A stretch of DNA of 23,279 bases from Sulfurimonas sp. (GCA_015487435.1 WFPU01000305.1:1-23279), one strand, 5' to 3'; shown: positions 1 to 8,500, numbered from the stretch's first letter. Numbers and translations: made by a program. The notes: generated by a model not told the origin, from the letters alone.

Positions 1-46
1 GATATTGTTATAAAAGTTGACATAATTATTTGAGTTTGAATGAGCA

Positions 47-73
47 TTTTAGCCTCTAAAAAGAGGGTTAAAA
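47..73 (-). terminator. Possible terminator after ribBA
   Basis: An imperfect hairpin lies about 30 bases past the ribBA stop. The arms CCTCT and AGAGG are extended by A/T pairs with one mismatch and one bulge, and T or A runs flank both sides. It could end the ribBA transcript or act in both directions. The stem is weak, so the call is tentative. Confidence 0.3.
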
Positions 74-104
74 AGATAAAAAGAAGAAGATATTTAAACA
101 TCAG

Positions 105-1133
105 TTATATATTTATAATTTCACTAACCTCTAAACCAAACCCACTAAGACCAACAAAGTCTGCTTCTTTCATTGAAGTTATAAGGTTCATTTTTGATAC
201 TCCAAGAGATTTAAGTATCTGAGAACCAGTACCAATCTCTTTCATATGAGCATTATCTTGATGATTTGTTTTGTTTATAAAAACAAGTACACCATTGTTA
301 TTTTTTAAATACTCTATAGAATTGATTAAATTATTGTATTTTTTTTGATTTAAAAGCAGTTCTATATCTGGAATAACATTATGAACTCTAACATTTGCAA
401 TTTCATCTATCTTGCCAAATACTACCGCTGTATGCTCAACTTTGTCATGATCGCTAAATGTGTATTGTTTTACATTTAGTTCAAAAAATTCAACCTCTTT
501 TGAATCTATCTCATTTACAAGTCTTTCATTCGCTAAACGATACTCAACTATATCTGAGATAAAAACAGTTTTTAAATTATGTTTTTCTCCAAAAACATCT
601 AAATCATCACGCCTAGCCATAGTTCCATCTTCTTTGATGATCTCACAAATAACACCAGCCTCACTAAGTCCAGCTAAACGACAAATATCTACAGAGCCTT
701 CCGTATGACCAGTTCGAACAAGCGTACCACCATCTTTTGCAATAAGTGGAAAGATATGCCCAGGTCTTACTAGCTCATCAGAATTTGAAATTGGGTTTGA
801 TAAAATTTTAATTGTATCATCACGCTCTCCAGCAGAGATTCCCGTTAAAGCATCTTTTGCATCAACAGATACAGTAAAAGCTGTTTCATAAGAGGAGTTG
901 TTAGAACTAACCATAGGGTTTAATTCTAATCTATTTGCAATTGATGCACTAATAGCTACACATATAAGTCCACGAGCCTCTCTAGCCATAAAGTTTACAT
1001 GCTCAGGTGTTGAAAATGTTGCAGCATATACTAAATCGCCCTCATTTTCTCTATCTTCATCATCACACATAATGATCATTTTGCCTTTTTTAATCTCATC
1101 AATCGCCTCAAGTACTCTTTGGGTTGGTGTCAT
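105..1133 (-). CDS. ribBA: RibBA-type 3,4-dihydroxy-2-butanone 4-phosphate synthase with degenerate GTP cyclohydrolase II domain
   Basis: This cytoplasmic riboflavin enzyme converts ribulose 5-phosphate to dihydroxybutanone phosphate. The N-terminal RibB domain (about residues 1-200) carries the acidic motif DDEDRENEGDL, TGISAGERDDTI and the substrate loop GHTEGSVDICRLAGL. The C-terminal domain is recognisably RibA-like (EHTAVVFGKI, VRVHN) but lacks the zinc-binding cysteines and the RCDCG-type segment, so cyclohydrolase activity is unlikely; such fusions are known in Campylobacterota. Start choice: an ATG at 1139 has AGGA directly against it, whereas the ATG at 1133 lies 6 bases downstream of that AGGA, so 1133 is the better start (342 residues, MTPTQR...). 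It lies 26 bases after the uracil-DNA glycosylase gene, probably in the same transcript. Confidence 0.93.
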   Translation of the reverse strand: MTPTQRVLEAIDEIKKGKMIIMCDDEDRENEGDLVYAATFSTPEHVNFMAREARGLICVAISASIANRLELNPMVSSNNSSYETAFTVSVDAKDALTGISAGERDDTIKILSNPISNSDELVRPGHIFPLIAKDGGTLVRTGHTEGSVDICRLAGLSEAGVICEIIKEDGTMARRDDLDVFGEKHNLKTVFISDIVEYRLANERLVNEIDSKEVEFFELNVKQYTFSDHDKVEHTAVVFGKIDEIANVRVHNVIPDIELLLNQKKYNNLINSIEYLKNNNGVLVFINKTNHQDNAHMKEIGTGSQILKSLGVSKMNLITSMKEADFVGLSGFGLEVSEIINI

Positions 1134-1159
1134 AAACATTCCTAATTAAATTTAAGAGA

Positions 1160-1729
1160 TTATATAACAATCTCACTTATTCTCTTTTGAACTTTTGTAA
1201 TTACGATATCTTCAAACCACTTATTTTTAGATAACCAAATATTATTTCGAGGACTTGGATGTGGTAAAACTACTTTTGATGGTAAAAAATTTTCATATTG
1301 TTTTACTAATTCAGTTAAATTTTGCTTTGGATTATTTAGATGGAAATCTAGTGCATATTTTCCTATTATGATAGTAAGTTCAATATTATTCATCTTTTCT
1401 AGCAAAAGCTCCATCCAAGTAGTTGCACAAATTTTAGGAGGTGGTTTGTCTCCACTCTTTGCATATCCAGGATAACAAAAAGCCATAGGAAGTATGGCAA
1501 AGTTACTATCATCATAAAATTGCTCTCTTGAAACACCAAACCACTCACGAAGCCTATCTCCACTGGCATCATTAAAAAGTATTCCACTCTCATCTACTTT
1601 TTTTCCAGGTGCTTGTCCAACTATGAGTATTTTAGCATTTGGTGATACTTTAAAAATGGGATTTGGATTTAAAATATCTTTACATAAAGAGCAATTTTTT
1701 ATTTCAGCTTCTAAAGTTTTAAATTCCAT
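1160..1729 (-). CDS. Uracil-DNA glycosylase family protein
   Basis: This 189-residue protein belongs to the uracil-DNA glycosylase superfamily, whose members excise uracil or related lesions from DNA. Visible signatures are the first active-site motif GQAPG (residues 38-42) and the second, HPSPRNN (157-163), plus a CSLC pair (C13, C16) near the N terminus. Family 4 enzymes carry a four-cysteine iron-sulfur cluster. Other cysteines are present here (FCYPGY, ICATTW), but the spacing does not let me assert a cluster. Its specificity is therefore not certain. It is the first gene of the minus-strand pair with ribBA and is transcribed divergently from the tRNA genes. An AGAG-type ribosome site precedes the ATG. 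Confidence 0.85.
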   Translation of the reverse strand: MEFKTLEAEIKNCSLCKDILNPNPIFKVSPNAKILIVGQAPGKKVDESGILFNDASGDRLREWFGVSREQFYDDSNFAILPMAFCYPGYAKSGDKPPPKICATTWMELLLEKMNNIELTIIIGKYALDFHLNNPKQNLTELVKQYENFLPSKVVLPHPSPRNNIWLSKNKWFEDIVITKVQKRISEIVI

Positions 1730-1815
1730 TATAGCTCTTTTTTTAAATATATAAACAAGATTTTAGCCAAAAAAAGCATAAAAACTAAATTATGAAAAAA
1801 ATTACCCTATTTTTC

Positions 1816-1844
1816 TTGACTTTAAAAAACTTTTTGTCTATAAT
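1816..1844 (+). promoter_or_regulatory. Sigma-70 promoter of the tRNA cluster
   Basis: TTGACT at 1816-1821 and TATAAT at 1839-1844 are separated by exactly 17 bases. This is close to consensus, and transcription would start near 1851, about 30 bases before the initiator tRNA. Campylobacterota promoters often lack a clear -35 box, so a near-perfect one fits a stable-RNA operon. Confidence 0.85.
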
Positions 1845-1880
1845 TTCGGCTCACAAACACTTAAATGAGTTTGTAAGCAC

Positions 1881-1957
<77 letters not shown>

Positions 1958-1975
1958 ATTTATACTTTTAAATGA

Positions 1976-2050
1976 TGGGGTATCGCCAAGTGGTAAGGCA
2001 TCAGCTTTTGGTGCTGACATTCGGGGGTTCGAATCCCTCTACCCCATCCA
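1976..2050 (+). tRNA. tRNA-Gln (TTG)
   Basis: This 75-base cloverleaf has acceptor stem TGGGGTA / TACCCCA, discriminator T and an encoded CCA. The anticodon loop TTTTGGT places TTG at 2008-2010, reading CAA and CAG. It lies 18 bases after the initiator tRNA and is very likely processed from the same precursor. Confidence 0.96.
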
Positions 2051-2082
2051 TCCCCTTAATACTCAATAAAAGAAGCTTAACT

Positions 2083-2187
2083 ATGAATAACGCAACAGAC
2101 TTAACAACATTGACCATTAAAACTGTTTTACTTATTGTTATTTTAGTGGTGTTTTACTTTGTTCTAAAAAGTAAGAAAAAAAACTAA
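2083..2187 (+). CDS. 34-residue single-pass membrane microprotein
   Basis: I do not recognise a family. The ATG at 2083 opens a 34-codon frame, MNNATDLT followed by one hydrophobic helix (about residues 11-29, rich in L, V, I and F) and a basic tail LKSKKKN. A short polar N terminus, one helix and a lysine-rich end predict an inner-membrane protein with its C terminus in the cytoplasm. A weak purine-rich AAGAAG lies upstream. A longer reading frame runs back into tRNA-Gln, but that part cannot be coding. The frame begins 32 bases after the tRNA CCA, so it may be translated from the 3' part of the tRNA transcript. Its stop overlaps the HIT gene stop by 4 bases (2184-2187), tail to tail. Confidence 0.6.
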   Translation: MNNATDLTTLTIKTVLLIVILVVFYFVLKSKKKN

Positions 2188-2675
2188 ATATGCTTAGACA
2201 TTAATTCTTTTATTTTTTTATATATTTTTTCAAAATCAGTTGAATAAACTCTTGTTTGAGCGATAGATGTTATAAAATTAGTATCACTTTTAAACCTAGG
2301 TACTAAATGCATATGAACATGTTCAGCTATCCCAGCACCAGCTTTTTCTCCTAAATTCATCCCTATATTTACTCCATGAGCTCCAAAACCATCTTTTAGC
2401 AATCTTACACATTTTTGAGCTAGTTCACTCATATGTAACCATATTTTAGGATCTAAATCTTCAAGTTTATCTGTATGAAAATGTGGAATAATCATAAAGT
2501 GCCCAGGAGTATATGGGTACTTATTCATCACAATAAAACAAAGTTCATCTCTATGCAATACATGTAATTCTTCATCTTCATTAGAGTTTGTGCTTATATG
2601 ACAAAAAACACATCCCTCTATTTTTTTTCCAGCTACATATTCATCTCGCCATGGAGCATATAAAATATTTTTCAT
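2184..2675 (-). CDS. HIT-family nucleotide hydrolase or transferase
   Basis: This 163-residue histidine-triad protein has the catalytic triad H119-V-H121-M-H123 in HVHMHLVPR, the CVFC pair (C22, C25) and the N-terminal APWRDEY segment common to Ap4A phosphorylase-like HIT proteins. Family members act on dinucleoside polyphosphates or nucleoside phosphoramidates; the exact substrate here is unknown. A strong ribosome site, AGAGGA, precedes the ATG. The gene follows dctM on the same strand, but a palindromic repeat lies between them, so cotranscription is uncertain. Confidence 0.9.
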   Translation of the reverse strand: MKNILYAPWRDEYVAGKKIEGCVFCHISTNSNEDEELHVLHRDELCFIVMNKYPYTPGHFMIIPHFHTDKLEDLDPKIWLHMSELAQKCVRLLKDGFGAHGVNIGMNLGEKAGAGIAEHVHMHLVPRFKSDTNFITSIAQTRVYSTDFEKIYKKIKELMSKHI

Positions 2676-2706
2676 ATTTCCTCTTTAAATTTTTTGTATA
2701 ACTTAA

Positions 2707-2774
2707 ATTCTAAATCGAGTTTAGGATGAAAATAATATAATACAATTCGTCATTCCAAACTTGATTTGTAATCT
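2707..2774. repeat. Palindromic dispersed repeat, paired copy A
   Basis: Two oppositely oriented units face each other: left arm 2707-2730 (ATTCTAAATC...GGATGA) and right arm 2748-2774 (CGTCATTCC...TAATCT). They can fold into one long imperfect stem of about 23 pairs with a short AT-rich loop. The right arm matches the copy inside the restriction gene (6084-6110) at 26 of 27 bases. It ends one base before the dctM stop codon at 2776, so the hairpin could also act as a 3' stabiliser or attenuator of the dctQM message ahead of the HIT gene. Confidence 0.75.
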
Positions 2775-2775
2775 A

Positions 2776-4062
2776 CTATAAAAATGCAAAAACTAAATCT
2801 GGAAACAGTATAACTAAACCTAACCCCAAAAGCTGTAAAAATATAAAAGGAATTATCCCTTTGTATATTTGCATCGTTTTAATTGTATCGCCAGCTGCAC
2901 CTTTTAGGAAAAAAAGTGATAATCCAAATGGTGGAGTTAAAAATGAGGCTTGTAAATTTAGAGCTATAAGGACTGCAAACCAGATTGGATCTATCCCAAA
3001 GAGATGCATAACTGGAAGTAAAATAGGGACTATTATAAATGATATCTCTATAAAATCTATAAAAAATCCAAGTATAAATATACTTAACATTGCTATTGCT
3101 ATAAAAATCCAAACATCCCCAATATCTTCACTAAAAAACTCTAAAACTAAGTCTGTACCGCCAAGCTCGTTAAAAACAAGTGAAAATGCCGTAGCACCTA
3201 TAAGAATCATAAAAATCATTCCGCTTAGTTTTACAGTCTCTAATGAGGCATACTTTAACATATCAAAATTTAGTGAATTATTTATTTTTGCTAAAAGCAC
3301 AGCACCAACTACACCAAAAGCAGCTGATTCAGTTGGTGAAGCAATGCCTGCAAAGATACTTCCCAAAACAGACACCATTAAAAGTAATGGTGGTACTATT
3401 GAGATTACAACCTCTTTAATAGAGATTTCATCATCAATATTTGTAGCTAATGGAGCAACTGAAGGTTTAAAGTATGAGTAAATCAAAATATAAATTACAT
3501 ATAAGCCAACAAGTAAAAGCCCAGGTAATAATGCACCCATAAACAATTCTCCAACACTTATGCTCATAACATCACCCAAAATGATTAGTATGATAGAGGG
3601 AGGGATGATTTGCCCTAGTGTACCACTTGCTGCTACAGTTCCAGAAGCTAATGATTTATCATATCCAGCTTTTAACATTAAAGGTAATGCTATGACACTC
3701 AGCATTACAACAGAAGCTGATACTATACCCGTAGAAGCAGCAAGCATTGCACCAACTAAAACTACACTGACAGCTAAACCACCTCTTACATTTCTAAATA
3801 GAAGATTCATAGATGTAAGTAATCTCTCCGCCATTTTTGATTTTTCTAAAACTAAACCCATCACTATAAAAAGGGGGACTGCCATAAGTGTTGTGTTGGA
3901 CATAATTCCAAATATTCTGTATGGAAGTACCTCAAAGATACCAAACCCAACATCTGGAACAAAAAAAGCAAAAGCAATTGATACAGTTCCAAAAACAAAA
4001 GCAACAGGAATTCCAACTAAAAGTAGTGTTAAAACCACTAAAAACATAGAAAAAGCAATCAT
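2776..4062 (-). CDS. dctM: TRAP transporter large permease DctM
   Basis: This 428-residue, very hydrophobic inner-membrane protein is the large, ion-coupled subunit of a tripartite ATP-independent periplasmic (TRAP) transporter. The sequence shows about 12 membrane helices and family segments such as VPLFIVMGLVLEKS, GTLGQIIPPSIILIILG, ASPTESAAFGVVGA and LQASFLTPPFGLSLFFLKG. It takes up organic acids together with DctQ and a periplasmic binding protein. Its start overlaps the dctQ stop as ATGA, so translation is coupled. No binding-protein gene (dctP) is present in the window, so the substrate cannot be predicted. Confidence 0.95.
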   Translation of the reverse strand: MIAFSMFLVVLTLLLVGIPVAFVFGTVSIAFAFFVPDVGFGIFEVLPYRIFGIMSNTTLMAVPLFIVMGLVLEKSKMAERLLTSMNLLFRNVRGGLAVSVVLVGAMLAASTGIVSASVVMLSVIALPLMLKAGYDKSLASGTVAASGTLGQIIPPSIILIILGDVMSISVGELFMGALLPGLLLVGLYVIYILIYSYFKPSVAPLATNIDDEISIKEVVISIVPPLLLMVSVLGSIFAGIASPTESAAFGVVGAVLLAKINNSLNFDMLKYASLETVKLSGMIFMILIGATAFSLVFNELGGTDLVLEFFSEDIGDVWIFIAIAMLSIFILGFFIDFIEISFIIVPILLPVMHLFGIDPIWFAVLIALNLQASFLTPPFGLSLFFLKGAAGDTIKTMQIYKGIIPFIFLQLLGLGLVILFPDLVFAFL

Positions 4063-4532
4063 TTAGTTTCCCATGCGTTAAAGATATTTCTAATAGCCAC
4101 AAGTGCTAAAAATACAAATGCCAATGGCATAATTGACTTAACTAAAAATCTATATTCGAGTCCACCTGGATTTGAAGATATCTCATTTTGACTAAAACTA
4201 AGCATTACAAAATCGACACCAACATATATAATTAAAAATGAAAAAGGTAGAACGAAAAAAAGCGACGAGATAAAGTTTATAATATTTTTAGTTTTTTTAC
4301 TAAACGAAGCATAAAAAATATCAACTCTAACATGAGCATTATGTTGTAAAGTATATGCAATTCCAAAAAGTATTACAATATCAAAAAGATGCCATTCTAA
4401 CTCTTGAAGAGCGATAGAACCAGATGAAAAAAGATACCTTGCAGTTGCATCATAAACAACTAACAAAACTAATACACATAAAATAAAAGCTGTAAAATAT
4501 CCTAAATATTTTATGATTTTATCTATTACCAT
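4059..4532 (-). CDS. dctQ: TRAP transporter small permease DctQ
   Basis: This 157-residue protein with four predicted membrane helices has the small-subunit pattern DATARYLFSSGSIALQELEWHLFDIVILFGIAYTL-like, with the conserved EW pair before a helix and HVRVDI after it. It forms the membrane complex with DctM. It is the first gene of the two-gene unit; GGATAG lies just upstream of the ATG as a modest ribosome site. The gap to the divergent antitoxin candidate (4533-4650) must hold promoters for both directions. Confidence 0.92.
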   Translation of the reverse strand: MVIDKIIKYLGYFTAFILCVLVLLVVYDATARYLFSSGSIALQELEWHLFDIVILFGIAYTLQHNAHVRVDIFYASFSKKTKNIINFISSLFFVLPFSFLIIYVGVDFVMLSFSQNEISSNPGGLEYRFLVKSIMPLAFVFLALVAIRNIFNAWETK

Positions 4533-4606
4533 TATCTATCCATATTTTTATTTTATAGCTATCTTCAGTATATCTTTTATATAATTTTAGTATATACTTT
4601 ATATAA

Positions 4607-4625
4607 CTTATTATGCTATAATAAG
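4607..4625 (+). promoter_or_regulatory. Extended -10 promoter inside a palindrome upstream of the Fic antitoxin candidate
   Basis: TGCTATAAT (4614-4622) is a perfect extended -10 element (TG-n-TATAAT). It sits within a 19-base inverted repeat, CTTATTAT-GCT-ATAATAAG, whose 8-base arms match perfectly. Transcription would start near 4629, ahead of the GAAGG ribosome site at 4638-4642. A protein bound to the palindrome would cover the -10 box, so this is an operator candidate. No good -35 box is seen. The A/T-rich composition makes chance palindromes more likely. Confidence 0.55.
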
Positions 4626-4650
4626 TGCAGTTAAAGTGAAGGTTAAAGTT

Positions 4651-4806
4651 ATGAAAAAAACTATTGCAAATTCTAATAAGTACTTTTCTAGTGCAAAAAA
4701 CAAAGAAAAAATGATTGTAAATTCTGTTTATACATCTGCTAAAGTTGAAGGTTCTAAAATCACAAAAAAAGAACTTAGAGAACATTACAAACTTATTCAC
4801 TCATAA
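4651..4806 (+). CDS. Candidate class I Fic antitoxin (VbhA/FicA-like), convergent with fic
   Basis: This 51-residue frame begins at an ATG with GAAGG 8 bases upstream (4638-4642). It encodes a charged, helix-prone protein containing VYTSAKVEGSKITKKEL. S29-A-K-V-E33-G34 fits the Fic-inhibitory motif [S/T]xxxE[G/N], whose glutamate points into the ATP site of Fic enzymes and blocks adenylylation. In class I systems this helix is a separate small protein. The following KIT-KKEL also resembles the sequence after the inhibitory helix in self-inhibited Fic proteins. The neighbour on the other strand is fic, and the two stops overlap by 14 bases (4793-4806). Known class I antitoxins usually lie upstream and co-directional with fic, so this arrangement is atypical. 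The function is inferred from motif plus context; no homology search was possible. Confidence 0.7.
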   Translation: MKKTIANSNKYFSSAKNKEKMIVNSVYTSAKVEGSKITKKELREHYKLIHS

Positions 4807-5587
4807 TCTCCTCTTCTATTTTCATTTTTAATAACTCTTTCATCGGCTCGTAATTACACTCGTATCCAGAGTGAACCCTTTGTATATAATTATCTTCTTT
4901 TTTCAGCTTTAATCCTATCATCGGAGAACCATTTTTTGCTAGGATTATATCGCATAAAACTCTACTTATTCTTCCATTACCTTCACGAAATGGATGTATA
5001 AATAAAAAATCACTTATTAGTTTAGATAAATCTTGAGTAATAGCATTTATATCTTTATATCTTTTCTTAGTAACTTCTTTTATCAATTCATTTAACTCTG
5101 GTATACCATTTAAAAAATCAACTCTCCAAATCCAAGCTTCACTACCATTGCCTTTACTCATATCAACACTTCTAAGTTCTCCTGCAAATGGATAAATAGA
5201 GCTAAAAATTTCTTTATGCCATTTCTTAACTGTGTTAAATCCAAAAGATTTAGATATATCAAAGTTATCTACAAGATTACTATAAAGCTCTAGTAATTTC
5301 AAATCTTCTTGTTTTTGTATGAAATCATTATCTGTTGATTTTAGATAATTAATACAAACGCCACTATCTGTAATTATTTTTTGAATATTATTTGAGTTCC
5401 ATTCGTTCCATGGATTTAAAATAATATTTTCATCGTCTATAGCATCTACTTCATCTATATTTTTGCCAAGTATACTCTTCGGTGGTCTTTTTTCTTTGAA
5501 GTACTTATTATCAGTTTTATACCAATAGCTATATAGTTTATTCTGTTTGCATTTAAAAGCATATAAAAGATATTTAGTTTTTGTCAT
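4793..5587 (-). CDS. fic: Fic family protein, probable adenylyltransferase toxin or effector
   Basis: This 264-residue protein has the complete catalytic loop HPFREGNGRISR (residues 198-209: H198 base, E202 metal ligand, G203-N204-G205 anion hole, R206 and R209 phosphate contacts). The Fic-core segment YPFAGELR lies at 132-139, and a flap-like SEAWIWRVDF at 149-158. It should transfer AMP or a related group to a target side chain; the target is unknown. I find no [S/T]xxxE[G/N] motif in the protein itself, so inhibition would have to come in trans, matching the convergent small gene at 4651. The first 90 residues are not recognisable. The ATG lies 2 bases after the restriction-gene stop with no Shine-Dalgarno, so translation is probably by reinitiation. 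Confidence 0.92.
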   Translation of the reverse strand: MTKTKYLLYAFKCKQNKLYSYWYKTDNKYFKEKRPPKSILGKNIDEVDAIDDENIILNPWNEWNSNNIQKIITDSGVCINYLKSTDNDFIQKQEDLKLLELYSNLVDNFDISKSFGFNTVKKWHKEIFSSIYPFAGELRSVDMSKGNGSEAWIWRVDFLNGIPELNELIKEVTKKRYKDINAITQDLSKLISDFLFIHPFREGNGRISRVLCDIILAKNGSPMIGLKLKKEDNYIQRVHSGYECNYEPMKELLKMKIEEEIMSE

Positions 5588-5589
5588 AA

Positions 5590-8500
5590 TTAAATTTTAT
5601 CAATCTTTTTCATTATCATATCTGTCTGAATTAAAGCATTTATGATTTTGTTATAGTGTTTAAAATCATTATGGCTTAATTCTCGTCCACTTCTGTCTTT
5701 GAGCCATTTCTGTGCTGGTTGATAACCGCCTATGTAAAACTCCCATGCTATTAGAGGGATATTTCCTATATATTGGGTGTCATTTATAAATATTTTTACC
5801 TTTTCATCTTCTATCTCACTATCTTTTTTAACTATTTTTCTACTTACAAAATTATCGCCATCATTTACCTCTATGGTTCTTATATTCAGTAATGGGCTCT
5901 CCATAAGATGTAGTCCTCTCAACTCACTACCAAGTTTTATATATTGCCAAAAAGTTTTAATATCAGGATATGGAACTCTTGGAAAATCTATCTTTAAAAA
6001 CTCTTTGTATTTTTCTCTGTAAGATGGGGAGTGTAGAACTGCATAGATATAGTCTAATATATCAATAGGCGCAAATAATTCTCCGTCATTCCAAACTTGA
6101 TTTGGAATCTCTTCTTTTTCAGGTGTAAATTTTAGGTTTAATGCTTTTTCAATCTCTGCTACTATTTCTAGATTTAGATTTGGTGTTCTTGTAGTTTCTA
6201 GTGAGTTTTCGTCTGGATATAAATACATAGGAGAACATTTTAATGAATCACCTGCCGAATCCAGAATATGTGAATCTATTAATCTTTTAGAAATTAAACA
6301 ATATGATTGGCTCAATCCCCTATTGATTCTAGTAAAAATCATAAGTATATTTTCTTTTTCAATAAGATGCTTCATTATATTATGTCTAGGATATGACATA
6401 AAACCTTTTGTAATGCCAGTGTACAAAGTATTTCTATAATCAAAAGGTCTATATTCTATCTTAGTAAATATATATTTATTATTTTTTATATCATTTTTAG
6501 CCGTTGAAACATTCCAATCTCTTCCATCTTTTTTTGGAGTATATTTTCTTCTAAATTCTTCTTCATTTAAGCTCAATAGATTTTGACGAATCTCTTCTAA
6601 TTTATGTTTATCAAATTGTATACTTACACGGTCTCTTTCTGTTTTTATACCAGTAGCTCCAATTTTATATAATTTATCTAAAGAAAAATATTTTGAATAA
6701 CTTTCATTAAGTTTATTATCTTTTTTTACAAAGAAATACTCAGGCTCTTTGTAATCTAATTTTTTCCACTCTATAGATTTAATATTATTATCATTTAAAA
6801 AATTATATTTTAATTTTCGTTTCCCATACATATCATAGTTAAAAACATCAGCTAACTTCTTGCTTTTAGATTTTTTAACAAAAATATTTATACTAACACC
6901 CTGCATAATATCGAAAACATTTTCATCTTTACTACCATCTAGTGCTGTCTCTTTTTTCTTACTATTACCATGCAAGTCTAAAATATAAATCTTATCAAAT
7001 GTTTCAAGTAAAGATTTTCTCATCTGTCTATGAATAATTCCATCTATAAAAGAATTATTTGAGATATAAGCTAAAATACCCTCTCCGTTTTTTTCTATAT
7101 AGTGCTGTCCATATCTTATGAATTTTATATAATCATCTGATAAAGGTTGTATATTTCTCTCGTTCAAATCTTTTTTATAATCTTTTATGAGGTTTTGTAT
7201 CCACTCGCCTTTGTTTGAACTACTTACTGCATAAGGCGGATTACCAACTACAACCATAACCGGAGCATCTTTTTTAACTCTATCTGCCTCTTGTGATTCT
7301 CTTGCTAGGTAAGTACTAAAAAGATTTCCAGCTGATTCGTGATGCTCCTCTAGTGAGTTTGTTAAAAACACTTTGAGTCTCTGCTTACTTTGTGGTTCAT
7401 AACCTGTGAGTTTTAAAAGCAAATCCAGCTTCAAGTGAGCCATAGCATAAGATGCCATAACTATCTCAAAACCATGAAGCCTTGGAATAAGGTCTTGCTC
7501 GACATACTTACTCCAACCACCTCCAAAGAAGTTATCTTTAACATGGTTGATAATCTCAGCTAAAAAAGTTCCAGTTCCAGTTGCTGGATCTAGGATTTGT
7601 ACTTTGTGAACCTCTTTGTTCACCTTTGTAGGTTTTCCAGTTTTTGTAGTTCCATCTACTTTAATAATAGTTTTTGAAGTGTCAGCTAAACCATCTTCTA
7701 AACAAAACTCAGTTTTTAAAACTTCATCAACTGCATTTACTATAAACTTTACTACTGGTTCAGGTGTGTACCAAACACCTCTAGCTTTTCTAAGTTTTGG
7801 GTCAAACTCCGCTAAAAATTCTTCATAAAAATGAATAATAGGGTCGTTTCTTTGTGTTTTATTTCCAAAGTTTTCAAGTATTTTTTTAACATCTGTAGCT
7901 TTAAATATTTTTACTAAAGAATCAACCATCCAAGAGATTCTAGTATCTAAATCATACCCTGCAATTTGGTGGAAAAGACTTCTTAAAAATGGATTTGAAT
8001 GGGGAACTAACTCCGCGGCTTCTTGTCTTGAAAATGTATTAAGAGTAGTATCATGAAATCTTGCTGAAAACATTCCATAAGTGATAGTTTGTGCATACAT
8101 GTCAGCAAAATCTTTTGGTGACATGTCATGTATGAGCATATCTTGAAAAGTTTTAAACTGTCCATAAATATCGCTAAAATCTTCATGTTCAATATCTTCT
8201 TCTAAAGCTTTAAACATTACATCTGCCATAAGTTTTGCTTTTGCTGCCATCATAATGGCTAATTTTGAAGCTGATGTTATACTCTGACCTACATAAGAGG
8301 TAAAATCTTTTATAAGGTTTATAAACTCTTCAAAGTTTTCAGGGTGTGAAATTATCTTATCATCTTCAAGTGATGCAATCTTTATTTTAGTATATTCCTT
8401 GGCATCTTTACAAAATACAAATTCCATATAGTCTGTGATGATTAAATTTTCAAGACCCTTTTTATAACGAGCAAACTGTTTATTGTAAGTTTTAGAGTAA

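Noticed and set aside
40..222. 60-codon plus-strand frame over the 3' end of ribBA
   Set aside because: It is antisense to well-supported ribBA codons, has a low-complexity lysine-rich start and no recognisable domain.
1972..2082. Upstream extension of the microprotein frame to 71 codons
   Set aside because: The extension lies inside the tRNA-Gln gene; the ATG at 2083 is the only plausible start.
2861..4066. Two long plus-strand frames opposite dctM
   Set aside because: They are mirror frames of a hydrophobic gene, with proline/serine/threonine-rich shadow composition, no ribosome sites and no homology I recognise.
4519..4800. 93-codon minus-strand frame covering the gap between dctQ and fic
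   Set aside because: It is rich in Phe, Tyr, Asn and Arg with no domain. It is antisense to the small antitoxin frame, whose ribosome site and motif are better, and it overlaps dctQ.
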